From Tepidanaerobacter syntrophicus (GTDB lineage: Bacteria > Bacillota > Thermosediminibacteria > Thermosediminibacterales > Tepidanaerobacteraceae), in contig NZ_DF976999.1 of assembly GCF_001485475.2 (NCBI RefSeq), positions 96,001 to 160,000 of the forward strand: a stretch of 64,000 bases of DNA, read 5' to 3'. The translations under genes were made by a program, and so were the position numbers. The notes beneath the pieces are model-generated. The model was given only the letters and a program-made list of their open reading frames with translations. It made no database searches and was not told the origin of the DNA. Shown here piece by piece: positions 32,737-41,871 of the stretch. Numbering within the stretch: the stretch's first letter is position 1; each line of letters opens with the position of its first letter.

Positions 32737-34659
32737 TCAATCCTCCATTTCTTTCATTTCTCCAAAATTTCTTCCTACCGAGGCCTCTGCCACGATAGGT
32801 ACATCAAATTCAGGGAAGGGTTGTGTTTCCATACACTCTTTTATAAAAACAACTGCTTCGTCCACCTTGTCTTCCGGTAATTCAAAAACCAGCTCGTCAT
32901 GTATCTGCAGCATAGGTTTCAGCCAAAGCCTTTCGGGAAGTCCACTGATGATGCGCCCACAGGCAAGCTTTAGAATATCTGCCGCTGTACCTTGAATAGG
33001 TGTATTTAATGCGCACCGCTCGGCAAAGGACTTCTTGCCCCAATCTGATGACCGAATTCCCAGCAAGTATCTTCGCCTGCCCAGCCATGTTTCTGTATAG
33101 CAGCTTTCAGCTGTACGCTTTTTAACTTCATCTTGCCATCGGACAAGACCGGGGTATCCGGATTTCAAGTTTTGAATGATGGTCTCACATTCGGACAAAG
33201 TTGGGTTCAGCCCAGCTTTAAATTTAAGTGTTCTCTGTAAGCCAGTAGGAAACAGGCCATAGAACACACCGAAATTGCAGTTTTTTGCAATGGTCCTGCG
33301 CTCTTTATAATGTGGAGCATTTTTGTCTGCTGCCTCTTCAAAAGGAATGCGGTAAATAACAGAAGTGGTCTGAGCATGGATATCACCGCCAGTACGATAG
33401 GTTTCCAGCATACGTTTGTCCCTGCAATAAAACGCTCCGACGCGCAGTTCTATCTGTGAAAAGTCAAGGGATAAAATAGCCTTTCCTTCCGGTGCAATAA
33501 TAAATTTCCGTACGCCTATTGGGTCATTGTCTTTCTGCGGACAATTCTGCATATTCGGGTTTCTTGACGCAAATCTGCCTGTCTCTGTCCCCAATGGTAT
33601 AAGGTCCGGATGAATCCTGCCGGTATCCTCATCAATAAATCGAAGATAACCGTCTATATAGGTGGATTTGAGTTTGCCCCATTTGCGGTACTCTTGCACC
33701 AGATCAAATAAGCGAGCAAGTTCAGGCCTGTTGGATTCACACCATCCTTTTAATAGGATCATGGTTTCATCATCGGCAGCTTCCTGATGTTTTGCGGTCG
33801 TTTTCATGACCGGAAGACCGAGATCCACAAAAAGATATTTTTTAAATGCTGAAGTTGAAGCATTTGCCCCAATCTCTACATTGCCGATAATTCCGGTAAT
33901 CTCTTTTCTGATACTGACAATCTTTTCTGCGGCTTCCGCTTGTTTCTTCAGCATGGCTGACTTATCCACCAATATGCCGTTATACTTCATTATCCCGACA
34001 TATACTGATGTAGGCGATTCTACCTCTTCCACAATAGTTCTGTGTTTGGGTAAAAATCTATCAAACCACTGATTGAAAACATGATACAAGCGAAGAGTGT
34101 AGTCGCTGTCAGCACAAGCGTAGCGGACAGTCTTCTCATCCTGAGGGTTCAATTCATCGAAAAACCGACCTTCAGTAACCGTTGAGAATTCTGTCATTTC
34201 TGCTTTGCAGAGTGCAGGCGCAAGCGTTTTAAGTCCGCTGTCAGCAAGACTTCTGAACTCCCACTTGCTTTTTAATGTAAGTTGTGATGCTGCAATCGTG
34301 TCATAGCAAGGCTTTTGAAGGACGATACCTCTTGCGTAAAGGAACATAGACTCAAAAGCCAGATTATGAGCAACTTTTATTACATCTTTTGATTCGAATA
34401 GTAATTTCAGATAATCCCATATTGCCGCCTGGTTCTCTGCATTTCGCCCGCTACGATGTTTAAGTGGAACATATATAGCAGTCCCTTCTGATACTGAAAA
34501 ACTGATCCCTGTAATATCTGCTTTATGAGCATCCAGAGCTGCACTTTTATCGTTCCTCCATTTATCGCGGGGTGACGTTTCAAAGTCGAAAGCAAATAGG
34601 ACAGTGTTTTTCAGATACTCTTTTATTTCAGACAGCATATAAACACATTTGTATCCCAT
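32737..34659 (-). CDS. Family A DNA polymerase with 3'-5' exonuclease domain
   Basis: 640 residues, ATG behind AAGGAGAACCGC. The N-terminal DEDD exonuclease has DFETSPRDKW and later YACADSDYTLRLYH. The polymerase motifs are A: ILSLDFSQIELRVGAFYCRD, B: RRTIAKNCNFGVFYGLFPTG and C: QIHDELVFELPE. There is no 5'-3' exonuclease domain, as in T7-type phage enzymes. It replicates the phage genome. No inactivating change seen. Confidence 0.96.
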   Translation of the reverse strand: MGYKCVYMLSEIKEYLKNTVLFAFDFETSPRDKWRNDKSAALDAHKADITGISFSVSEGTAIYVPLKHRSGRNAENQAAIWDYLKLLFESKDVIKVAHNLAFESMFLYARGIVLQKPCYDTIAASQLTLKSKWEFRSLADSGLKTLAPALCKAEMTEFSTVTEGRFFDELNPQDEKTVRYACADSDYTLRLYHVFNQWFDRFLPKHRTIVEEVESPTSVYVGIMKYNGILVDKSAMLKKQAEAAEKIVSIRKEITGIIGNVEIGANASTSAFKKYLFVDLGLPVMKTTAKHQEAADDETMILLKGWCESNRPELARLFDLVQEYRKWGKLKSTYIDGYLRFIDEDTGRIHPDLIPLGTETGRFASRNPNMQNCPQKDNDPIGVRKFIIAPEGKAILSLDFSQIELRVGAFYCRDKRMLETYRTGGDIHAQTTSVIYRIPFEEAADKNAPHYKERRTIAKNCNFGVFYGLFPTGLQRTLKFKAGLNPTLSECETIIQNLKSGYPGLVRWQDEVKKRTAESCYTETWLGRRRYLLGIRSSDWGKKSFAERCALNTPIQGTAADILKLACGRIISGLPERLWLKPMLQIHDELVFELPEDKVDEAVVFIKECMETQPFPEFDVPIVAEASVGRNFGEMKEMED

Positions 34660-34716
34660 GCGGTTCTCCTTTCCGCCCTATCGGAGATGGAAGTTACTCT
34701 CCGATAGGGCCTTTAA

Positions 34717-35469
34717 TCACTTAAGCGGCTCAGTAATTTCACCTGATTCAGGGTCTACATTTATTACCTCTTCACCGGCAGGTTCAGTGTCATGGCCGAC
34801 TCGGGTACTGAATGCTTTGACCTGCTCGGAAAGCTTGGATATCAACGCATATTCGTCGGCGGTCAGATCCCGATCTACAGCAAACTGAGCCTGTGAATAG
34901 GTGATACCGCTTGAATTGGTCGCCTTTTTCAAAGAAAAGCGAGTAACAACGCTGTTTGATTTTTTGCCTTTAGAAAGCAGCCTTTTGATGTAGCGGGAAA
35001 ACTCTTTCAACGATCCTGTTGGCAATGAGAGTATCAACGGGAAAATCTCCCCTTCACGCAGTACATATATCCTGCGGCGGTTCTTGCAGGCTTTGCTGCC
35101 GTTTTCCCCCGAACCAAACTGATTATATGGGCATTTGGCACAGCTTCCTCCGGGGTCTCCTTCGCCGGTTATACCATCAAAGCTTCCGCAATCCGGTGGG
35201 TTACTGCCTCCGGTATACTTGTCCTTGTAGTATGCATAAAGTGGATGATGATAAAGAATTACCGCTGAGAATTCTTTGACAGTATCAGGTTCTCCGGGAT
35301 TTTCCCCGGGTACTTCGAATACTGTGCTGCCTGCGGACGGGATTTTTATGCGTTCAAAAGTCATGTCAAGACCGTCAAGTTCTGATGCCATTGCCTCGTC
35401 AAGATTGAAATTAGCGAGCTGAAGAAAACCTGTATTTTCGTTAATAGTTACGAGTTCATTGTTTTTCAT
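34717..35469 (-). CDS. Cys-containing early phage protein, possible ssDNA-binding role
   Basis: 250 residues behind GGAGGTATAAAAGC. Not recognised with confidence. A central cluster CGSFDGITGEGDPGGSCAKC followed by NQFGSGENGSKACKNRRR supplies four Cys and could bind zinc. The flanks are beta-rich and the C-terminus acidic (EEVINVDPESGEITEPLK), as is common in ssDNA-binding proteins. It sits beside the DNA polymerase, where related phages carry DUF2815 single-strand binding proteins. The role is inferred from position and tail acidity. Confidence 0.6.
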   Translation of the reverse strand: MKNNELVTINENTGFLQLANFNLDEAMASELDGLDMTFERIKIPSAGSTVFEVPGENPGEPDTVKEFSAVILYHHPLYAYYKDKYTGGSNPPDCGSFDGITGEGDPGGSCAKCPYNQFGSGENGSKACKNRRRIYVLREGEIFPLILSLPTGSLKEFSRYIKRLLSKGKKSNSVVTRFSLKKATNSSGITYSQAQFAVDRDLTADEYALISKLSEQVKAFSTRVGHDTEPAGEEVINVDPESGEITEPLK

Positions 35470-35518
35470 GCTTTTATACCTCCGTAATTATGAATTTGGA
35501 ATGTAATCTATATCATTG

Positions 35519-35585
35519 TTCTTTGAAACATCGTTCTTCGAATCGTTATTCTTTGAACATTAATATTGGAGCATTGCTCTTTGAA
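35519..35585. repeat. TTCTTTGAA direct repeats
   Basis: TTCTTTGAA at 35519, TTCTTCGAA at 35534 and TTCTTTGAA at 35549 (15-bp steps), plus CTCTTTGAA at 35577. Each has a TTC-N3-GAA dyad. They fill the gap between two early genes, so an operator or a second iteron set is possible. Confidence 0.5.
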
Positions 35586-35590
35586 CCTAT

Positions 35591-36007
35591 TCACCTTGCT
35601 GCTTTCCGCACAGTTACTGTTGTCTTTTCGAAGACATTCACAAGGCCTTTCAGCCAGTCCGGAAGCTCGTCCCCATTCTCCGCAATCTGTTCTTTAACAA
35701 ATGCTGACAGGGAATTTGTATTGACTGTTTCATAGATGAGTTCTCCAAAGCCTTTACTGCGTAGTGCGTCAAACAGTTCCTCCTTCATGCCTGCGGCAGC
35801 ACTGGCTCTTGTTGTCGTTGAAAGGCAGAACATTGTTCCTGCTCTTGTGAAGTTTTGCGTCTCACTGCTGATCATCAGCTCAGACAGGCGGTATTCAACA
35901 TCGTCAATCTCTGCATTAATGCTTTTCAGTTCTTCTTCCGCGGCCTTTTTTGCATCGCGAAGCTCCTTAAGACGGTCAGCAAGTTCAAACATCGCATTAT
36001 TGCTCAC
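35591..36007 (-). CDS. Conserved early phage protein with N-terminal coiled coil
   Basis: 138 residues from GTG seven bases after GGAGGT; the longer ORF to 36031 has no ribosome site. Residues ~5-50 form a heptad-rich coiled coil (ELADRLKELRDAKKAAEEEL), followed by a beta segment (NFTRAGTMFCLSTTTRA) and an acidic helix. Similar proteins occur between SNF2 helicase and ssDNA-binding genes in clostridial phages. Function not known. It overlaps the SNF2 stop by 11 bp. Confidence 0.65.
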   Translation of the reverse strand: MSNNAMFELADRLKELRDAKKAAEEELKSINAEIDDVEYRLSELMISSETQNFTRAGTMFCLSTTTRASAAAGMKEELFDALRSKGFGELIYETVNTNSLSAFVKEQIAENGDELPDWLKGLVNVFEKTTVTVRKAAR

Positions 36008-37504
36008 AGCTTTCACCTCCCTCTGGGGCAAAAGGATTTGCTCCTTTGCGGTAGTCGTCTATCAGCATTTTTGCAAGATCTGCCTTATTGCGTAGGGCAG
36101 TCAGGATTTTTGAATCCACAGTACCCTTGGCAATAAGGTAGATATATGTGCAGCCATTCTTCTGTCCAACTCTATGGATGCGGGCCTTTGTCTGCTCGAA
36201 ATTCGACATGGAATAATCAAGGGAGTAAAATACCATTGTGCTTGCAGCAGTCAGCGTAATACCAAGTCCAGCGGTTGCAATCTGGCCTACAAACACCATG
36301 CAGTCGGGATCATATTGAAACCGGTTTACTTGTTCTTGGCGATCCTTAGTCGCACCATAAATACACGCATAGCCGATGTTTTTTTTCTCCAGCAACCTGC
36401 ATATAGCATGAATTTCAGGGATAAACCTTGCTATGACAACCAGCTTATGTCCTTCTTGAATACTGCTTTCAAGGATATCTTCAAGAGCTTTCAACTTGGC
36501 ATCACTGACTTGCTCGATTTTCCCACCGTCATCGCTTCCGATGAAGCCGCCGGTTAATTGCGAAAGACGAAGCAAGCGTGTCAGTATGTTTGTAGCTGTT
36601 ACTTCTCCTGCTGACAGCTCAGTATAGCTTTGTTTGACAAGCTCTTTATATTTCTTTAAAGTGACAGGCTCAAGCTCAATATGGCGAATAATATCGGTGG
36701 TTTCCGGCAAATCCAGACACTCCGCTTTGGTCGCCCGGAATGCAATGCTGTGAATCCTTTTCATCAAATCCTGTTCCATTGATTTTTTCAGCACTGGCGT
36801 ATGGTTGCCATAGCCGACCATGTTGAAATACCGGTTTCGGAATGCATAAAAGCTGTTGCCAAAGATGCGTGGATCGAGAAATTTATACTGGCTGAATACA
36901 TCTATGGCTTTGTTGGTTATAACCGTTCCTGTCAGTAGGAGCCGATACCGGGCAAGCAAGCCCAATCGGTGCATTGCTTTTGAAACCGCTGTATTATGAG
37001 TTTTAATTTTGTGTCCTTCATCGGCTATGATAAGGTCAGGATGCCAATTTGCCAGTTCCTTCTCCATTCTCCATGCGGATTCGTAGTTAACTACCACCAC
37101 ATGGACACCTTCACCAGTTAGAAACCTAAGCTGTTGAATTTTCTTTGATATCGTGCCATTAAGGACTATAAGCTGATATGGAAAATCCGCGAACCGTTTA
37201 AACTCATCCTCCCAGACTCCAAGTATGGAAAGCGGTGCAACTATCAGCACACGGTTTATTCTTCCTATAGCTTTCAATGCTCCTATAATGGCGATTGAGA
37301 CAAGAGTTTTCCCGGTGCTGTTCAGCCCATTTCCATCAGGAGCGCTGCACCCCATCCGGAAATGGCAGAAACACCACCACCCTTCAAAAGCCCAAATAGA
37401 CTGCAGATGAAATTGAAAGCACGAATCTGATGCTTATATGGTCTGCCCTTTATGGGCATTGGAATTATTGACAGCGTTTTTGCATTGTTCATAGAGTCTT
37501 GCAT
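35997..37504 (-). pseudogene. SNF2-family helicase broken by an 8-bp insertion in the Walker A motif
   Basis: Translation starts at 37504 (ATG behind GGAGGATATAAG) and reads MQDSMNNAKTLSIIPMPIKG, then AALLMEMG followed by TGA. The remaining ~440 residues continue in another frame from TGKTLVSIAIIGALKAIGR. Removing eight bases (complement of 37317-37324, TGAACAGC) restores MEMGTGKTLVSIA exactly. Downstream motifs are intact: DEAH-like ADEGHK, LLLTGT and QTKARIHRVGQKNG. It belongs to the phage SNF2/DEAD helicase found near the replication genes. A recent loss, or rescue by frameshifting, is possible. Confidence 0.85.
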
Positions 37505-37616
37505 CTTATATCCTCCATCCTTCAATTTTGAGGGTTGGCCAACTCTCTGACTTAATGCTACTTGAATTGTTAAAGCCTGTCCGGACATCTAAAGTCCATG
37601 ATTTTGGCAAAAAAAT

Positions 37617-37661
37617 AGCCATTATGCAGTAAGGTTTTTGCGCCTTTTTTGCATAATGGCT
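37617..37661. promoter_or_regulatory. Long hairpin upstream of the early operon
   Basis: Perfect 12-bp arms AGCCATTATGCA (37617-37628) and TGCATAATGGCT (37650-37661), with an inner AAGG/CCTT stem. On the minus strand it is followed by A then seven T, so it can terminate or attenuate leftward transcripts before the SNF2 gene. An operator role is the alternative. Confidence 0.55.
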
Positions 37662-37699
37662 TAAAATCTCATTATAATAGCCGGTTTAAAATATAAAAA

Positions 37700-37720
37700 G
37701 TTGGACTTCAGAAGTCCAAC
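37700..37720 (-). terminator. Bidirectional terminator after the ImmA-like gene
   Basis: Perfect 10-bp stem GTTGGACTTC/GAAGTCCAAC with a one-base centre. On the minus strand it is followed by TTTTTATATTTT, on the plus strand by AATTTTTTT. Confidence 0.85.
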
Positions 37721-37727
37721 AATTTTT

Positions 37728-39647
37728 TTAACTTATCATTTCTTTATATGCCTTTGCACAAAGAGGGGAAAGTCTCAAGGCTTCCAAAACTTCATTGCAT
37801 TCATATATTGAATGCCCTCTATACGAATGGATAAGCTTTTTATACGCCAATTGCTGTGGAGTGTTATTGAGAGTATATCCGGCAAGCCTTAATATCTCTT
37901 CACTGTATGTAGGGCTAAGCTCCAATCCGATGCAGATTGCAACAACGGTTTCTAAAGTTGGATTGTTAAGTTCATTATTTTTTATTCTGTCATATGTTTT
38001 TCCTGAAAGCAAAGTCTTTTCAATAAAAACAACCTTATTGTAGCCTTTCCTTTTGATATGTCCGTATACCGCTTGGGAAAATGTCTGGGTTGTACGGCTC
38101 AAATGCTGACCTTCTTCGACGAATTCTTCGTGAAACTTCTTTAGCTCTTCTGAACGATTAAATACTTCCATATTATGCTTGTCCGGGTTAAATGTCGGCA
38201 CTCTGTTATAATCCGGTGTAGCTTTACGGAACATTATAGAATCGAGGTATACTACAATGTCCATTTTGGAGGCTTTATTTAGCTTTAAATCAAACAGAAG
38301 ACAGCATTCATCTACATGCAGTTTTGCATAGTCTGTAAGATCAAGGCTTCCATTTTCTAACCTTTTAATGTATTTAGAGTCGTTAATAACGTAATGACCG
38401 TCAACATAAATAAAATTACCGCTGTCTATAATCTTTGCAAATTCAGGATTTGCATAGTATTCAAAAAATGAATCGCTTAGGCTAATACTATATGTTTGGT
38501 TTTTATGTAATGAGTCTGCCTTAAATGTATAATTGCTGATAAAATGGTCATCTACGTAGGTATATACACCTTCAACTTCCTTATATCCGAGGTCAAGCAT
38601 CCTTATTTTGGCTGCTATCCTTGACACCTGGAAGAAGTCAGCTAATTCATACACGACATTTTCCATTATATTTAACCTGTCGTGATTACCAAAAAGGAGC
38701 TCATTCTTTTTAATTAGCTCCTCAATCTTTTTAATGGTCATTGATTTAGGCATAAGGATGCGAGGTGCGATTCCGTTAGCATGCCATTCCATCCAGTCTT
38801 CTGGCGTCCATTGCTTTTTGTATTTAGTTGTTTCGTTTACCCTGCAGCTTATGAGTAAAGCATCGCTGTTATATGTCTTAACTAACTCATGGTATTTTCT
38901 ATGCTTATACCAGTGAACACACTCATGAATAATGGTATTGTTCATGCACCCTACGTTTCGCATGAAATACACATTAGGATCCACGAGAATTGTTCCTCTT
39001 GAAACTTCCAAAGGCTTATATGTTCTTTCATTTCTGTCGAAATATTCTATCGTACAATCTCCAAAAACTATTTGACCAAATATAGTGAAATGCTTTGTTA
39101 ACTGGATTTCCTTAACCTTAAGCCCCATTCTTTTCACTACTTCATCTACCGGAATAGGCATAGGAGTACTTAATGCTTCCGGGCAAAATTCACTTAGAAA
39201 CTCGGTAGCAACATCGTCAAACTGTTCCTTTTCTATAATTGGCACTAAATACTCAGACAGTCGGCCCAATTTGCTTTCTCTGTACTTGTTGTATATTGAA
39301 ACAGAGTTGATTTGAAAATTCTGAATTCCGTCATCAAGGTCAGCTCTGCAGGAGATACGGAACCATTGTTCTATACCATCAGTCTCGCGATTCCTTCGTA
39401 CTGTTTCTGCAATTTCAATTTCGGCAGAAACAATTACGTCAAATAAAATACTGTTACCTGGCGAGTCGGTTATATCTATCGTTATGATGTCAAAATCAGA
39501 TAATGCTGCTTCATCCGGTGATTGCACATGGTATGAGTTGGATTCAAGCTTATCCGGGTTGTCCTCTATATATTCAGACAATTCGTCAAAGAGATCATTG
39601 TAATACATGTTTGCAATAACATCTCTGAACGAGCTGACACTTGCCAT
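37728..39647 (-). CDS. ImmA/IrrE-type metallopeptidase with C-terminal XRE-like domain
   Basis: 639 residues behind GGGAGGTACGGT. The zinc-protease motif NTIIHECVHWYKH (HExxH) lies near residue 238. The C-terminal ~110 residues contain a Cro/CI-like helix-turn-helix (LLSGKTYDRIKNNELNNPTL, ETVVAICIGLELSPTYSEEI). ImmA/IrrE proteins cleave repressors to induce mobile elements; most are far shorter (~150-300 aa), so this long form carries an extra N-terminal ~160 and a middle ~200 residues of unknown role. It is divergent from the small XRE gene, sharing the palindrome at 39722-39765. Confidence 0.8.
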   Translation of the reverse strand: MASVSSFRDVIANMYYNDLFDELSEYIEDNPDKLESNSYHVQSPDEAALSDFDIITIDITDSPGNSILFDVIVSAEIEIAETVRRNRETDGIEQWFRISCRADLDDGIQNFQINSVSIYNKYRESKLGRLSEYLVPIIEKEQFDDVATEFLSEFCPEALSTPMPIPVDEVVKRMGLKVKEIQLTKHFTIFGQIVFGDCTIEYFDRNERTYKPLEVSRGTILVDPNVYFMRNVGCMNNTIIHECVHWYKHRKYHELVKTYNSDALLISCRVNETTKYKKQWTPEDWMEWHANGIAPRILMPKSMTIKKIEELIKKNELLFGNHDRLNIMENVVYELADFFQVSRIAAKIRMLDLGYKEVEGVYTYVDDHFISNYTFKADSLHKNQTYSISLSDSFFEYYANPEFAKIIDSGNFIYVDGHYVINDSKYIKRLENGSLDLTDYAKLHVDECCLLFDLKLNKASKMDIVVYLDSIMFRKATPDYNRVPTFNPDKHNMEVFNRSEELKKFHEEFVEEGQHLSRTTQTFSQAVYGHIKRKGYNKVVFIEKTLLSGKTYDRIKNNELNNPTLETVVAICIGLELSPTYSEEILRLAGYTLNNTPQQLAYKKLIHSYRGHSIYECNEVLEALRLSPLCAKAYKEMIS

Positions 39648-39702
39648 ACCGTACCTCCCTGATTACATATCATCATTCTAGACCAAATATTTTCTTATGT
39701 AA

Positions 39703-39730
39703 ATTATAACATAAATTGCGTAAAACACAA
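39703..39730 (-). promoter_or_regulatory. Promoter of the ImmA-like gene
   Basis: On the minus strand TTGTGT (39725-39730), a 16-bp spacer and TATAAT (39703-39708). The -35 lies inside the left arm of the palindrome, so binding there should block this promoter. Confidence 0.65.
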
Positions 39731-39765
39731 TAAAAATACGCGAGCTCAAATTTTTATTGTGTTTT
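39722..39765. promoter_or_regulatory. 16-bp-arm palindromic operator between divergent genes
   Basis: AAAACACAATAAAAAT (39722-39737) and its perfect complement (39750-39765), 12-nt centre with a GAGCTC core. It covers the -35 of the ImmA-like gene, and TTGGAC (39764-39769), a likely -35 of the XRE gene, overlaps the right arm. The expected ligand is the XRE protein. Confidence 0.7.
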
Positions 39766-39807
39766 GGACTACTTTATGGTATCTTTATATCGAGCGAGGT
39801 GACAATT

Positions 39808-40014
39808 ATGGCCGTAAGCTATAAAAAACTATGGAAACTCTTAATTGATAAAGATATGAAAAAGAAAGACTTAAGAGAAGCGGCTGGTATTAGTACATCT
39901 TCAATGGCAAAACTGGGTAAAAACGAAAATGTTACGACCGATGTGCTTGTGAAGATTTGCAAGGCATTAAAGTGTGATATTTCCGATATTATGGAGATTG
40001 AGCCAGATGAATAG
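39808..40014 (+). CDS. Small XRE-family transcriptional regulator
   Basis: 68 residues, ATG after GAGGTGACAATT. It is almost entirely one Cro/CI helix-turn-helix: KLWKLLIDKDMKKKDLREAA, ISTSSMAKLGKNENVTTDVL and KICKALKCDISDIMEIEPDE. Such YozG-like regulators often precede restriction-modification operons or act as element repressors. It is divergent from the ImmA-like gene and codirectional with mod-res. It probably binds the palindrome at its own promoter. Upstream ORF extension to 39757 runs into the promoter and was rejected. Confidence 0.88.
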   Translation: MAVSYKKLWKLLIDKDMKKKDLREAAGISTSSMAKLGKNENVTTDVLVKICKALKCDISDIMEIEPDE

Positions 40015-40115
40015 GTAGCAACAGCTTTTACTTAATAGTTAAGCAACAATGACGCTAATTGAATTATTATGAAAAAAACATAAATTAATAAAATTTTTAA
40101 AGTGAGGTTATAAAG

Positions 40116-41869
40116 ATGTATAATCAATTTTTTAATACTGTTCTTGAAGTACTAAAACAGGATCAACGTTTTTTTACTGATAACGGGGAATTGCTTCGCA
40201 ATTCCGTATACGAGGCAGCAATGCAAATGGATTCAAAACTCATTAAATTGCTTTTATCTAACGAAGAAACAAAAAAGCGCTTTTTTGCCGACGTTGAAGG
40301 TGTTCTCGTTTTTGATAAAGTCGGCTTCGGTTGGGTTATCAATAATAGGCAATTCTTGCCTGACTCATATACTCGTTATAAAAATAAAATTGGTCTTGTA
40401 AATAGCCGGGATGAGTACATATCTACCTCAAAGGATGTTGTACTCGTTTTCCCTTATAAAGACTGCGTTCTTGAAGGAGGACAAACGAAAGAAGATCAAA
40501 AGCGTGATGAGATATTCTATAATGAAACACTTGCACCGGATGAAGTGGACAGGCTTCTTTATCCTAAGGTGTTCACAAATGCAAAACGTTATACTGCTGA
40601 CGGAGAAGAATCGATTACAGAGTTTAAAGATACCGATAACCTTATAATTAAAGGTAACAATCTTCTTGCTATTGCTTCATTATTGAAAAGATATGAAGGC
40701 AGAGTAAATTGTATTTATATAGATCCGCCTTTTAATACAGGAAATGATAGCTTCAATTATAATGATAAATTTAGTCGTTCAACATGGCTTACATTTATGA
40801 AAAACCGATTGACTATTGCTCAGAAATTATTAACCAGGGACGCAATATATTTATACATATAGATGTAAATCAATCTCATTACTTAAAAGTGCTATGTGAT
40901 GAAATTTTGGGGGAAAATAATTTCGTAGAAGAATTAATCTGGGCATATGGTTCTCCATCTGGTGGAAGAGCTGCAACTCCTAAACCCGTTAATATTCATG
41001 ACTATATACTTCATTATTGTAAAGACTATCCTTCAAGAAAACAGTATAGAGTTTACACACCTTATAGTGAGAAATATATAGCAGATTGGTTTAAATATAA
41101 AGATGAAGATGGTCGAGTATATCAAAAACGTCAGCGTGGAAAAGATGAAAACGGTAATACAATTTGGGAAAAACAATATCTAGACGAAAGCAAAGGTATT
41201 CCATTGTCAACTGTATGGACAGATATAAAACAAGTATATGCCGATCCTCGTGCATATAAAGAAAATCAAGCTAAGCATACAGAAATCATTCGAGCCTTTA
41301 CTGGTGGGCAGAAACCAGAAGCGTTAATTAAGCGTATTCTAGAGATGTGCACAGATGAAGGAGATTTGGTCTTAGATTTCCATCTTGGTACTGGTACAAC
41401 AGCGTCGGTTGCACACAAAATGAATCGCCGATATATAGGTGTAGAACAAATGGACTATATAGATGAATTCGTAGTGAACAGATTAGTTGATGTTATTAAA
41501 GGCAATAATACTGGTATTTCCAAAGATGTTAACTGGCAAGGTGGCGGTTCTTTCGTATATTGTGAGCTTGCAAAGCTAAATCAAAATTTTGCTGACCGAA
41601 TACAAACTGCTGAAAATGATAAAGAGCTTGCTGATATTTGGCGTGAAATAAAAAAGACCGGTTTTATAAGTTGCTATGTAAATCCTAAAGACATTAATCC
41701 TGAAGCAGAGGATTTTAAATCTCTCTCATTTGAAGAAAAAAAGCGTTTATTTATGGAGCTACTAGATAAAAATCAACTTTACGTTAATTACTGTGATATT
41801 GATGATGAAGATTATAATATTTCAGACGCTGACAAGGCATTTACAAAAAGCTTTTACGAGGGGGTATAA
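40116..41869 (+). pseudogene. Type III restriction-modification DNA methyltransferase (Mod), one-base frameshift
   Basis: Both halves are clearly one beta-class methyltransferase of ~580 residues. The first frame carries the catalytic IYIDPPFNTGNDSFNYNDKF, and the second IFIHIDVNQSHYLKVLCDEI and the SAM motif VLDFHLGTGTTASV. The first frame ends at TAG (40860-40862). Inserting one G at about 40842 (GAC GGC instead of GAC GC) gives LLTRDGNIFIHID, the family consensus. No simple repeat lies there, so classical phase variation is unlikely. Sequencing error is possible. Without Mod the Res subunit should be inactive. The AT-rich codon use differs from the phage. Confidence 0.88.
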
Positions 41870-41871
41870 TA

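Noticed and set aside
40838-40862. Phase-variable repeat tract in mod
   Set aside because: Type III mod genes often switch by tetranucleotide or similar repeats, but there is only ATATAT here and the family consensus is restored by one missing G.
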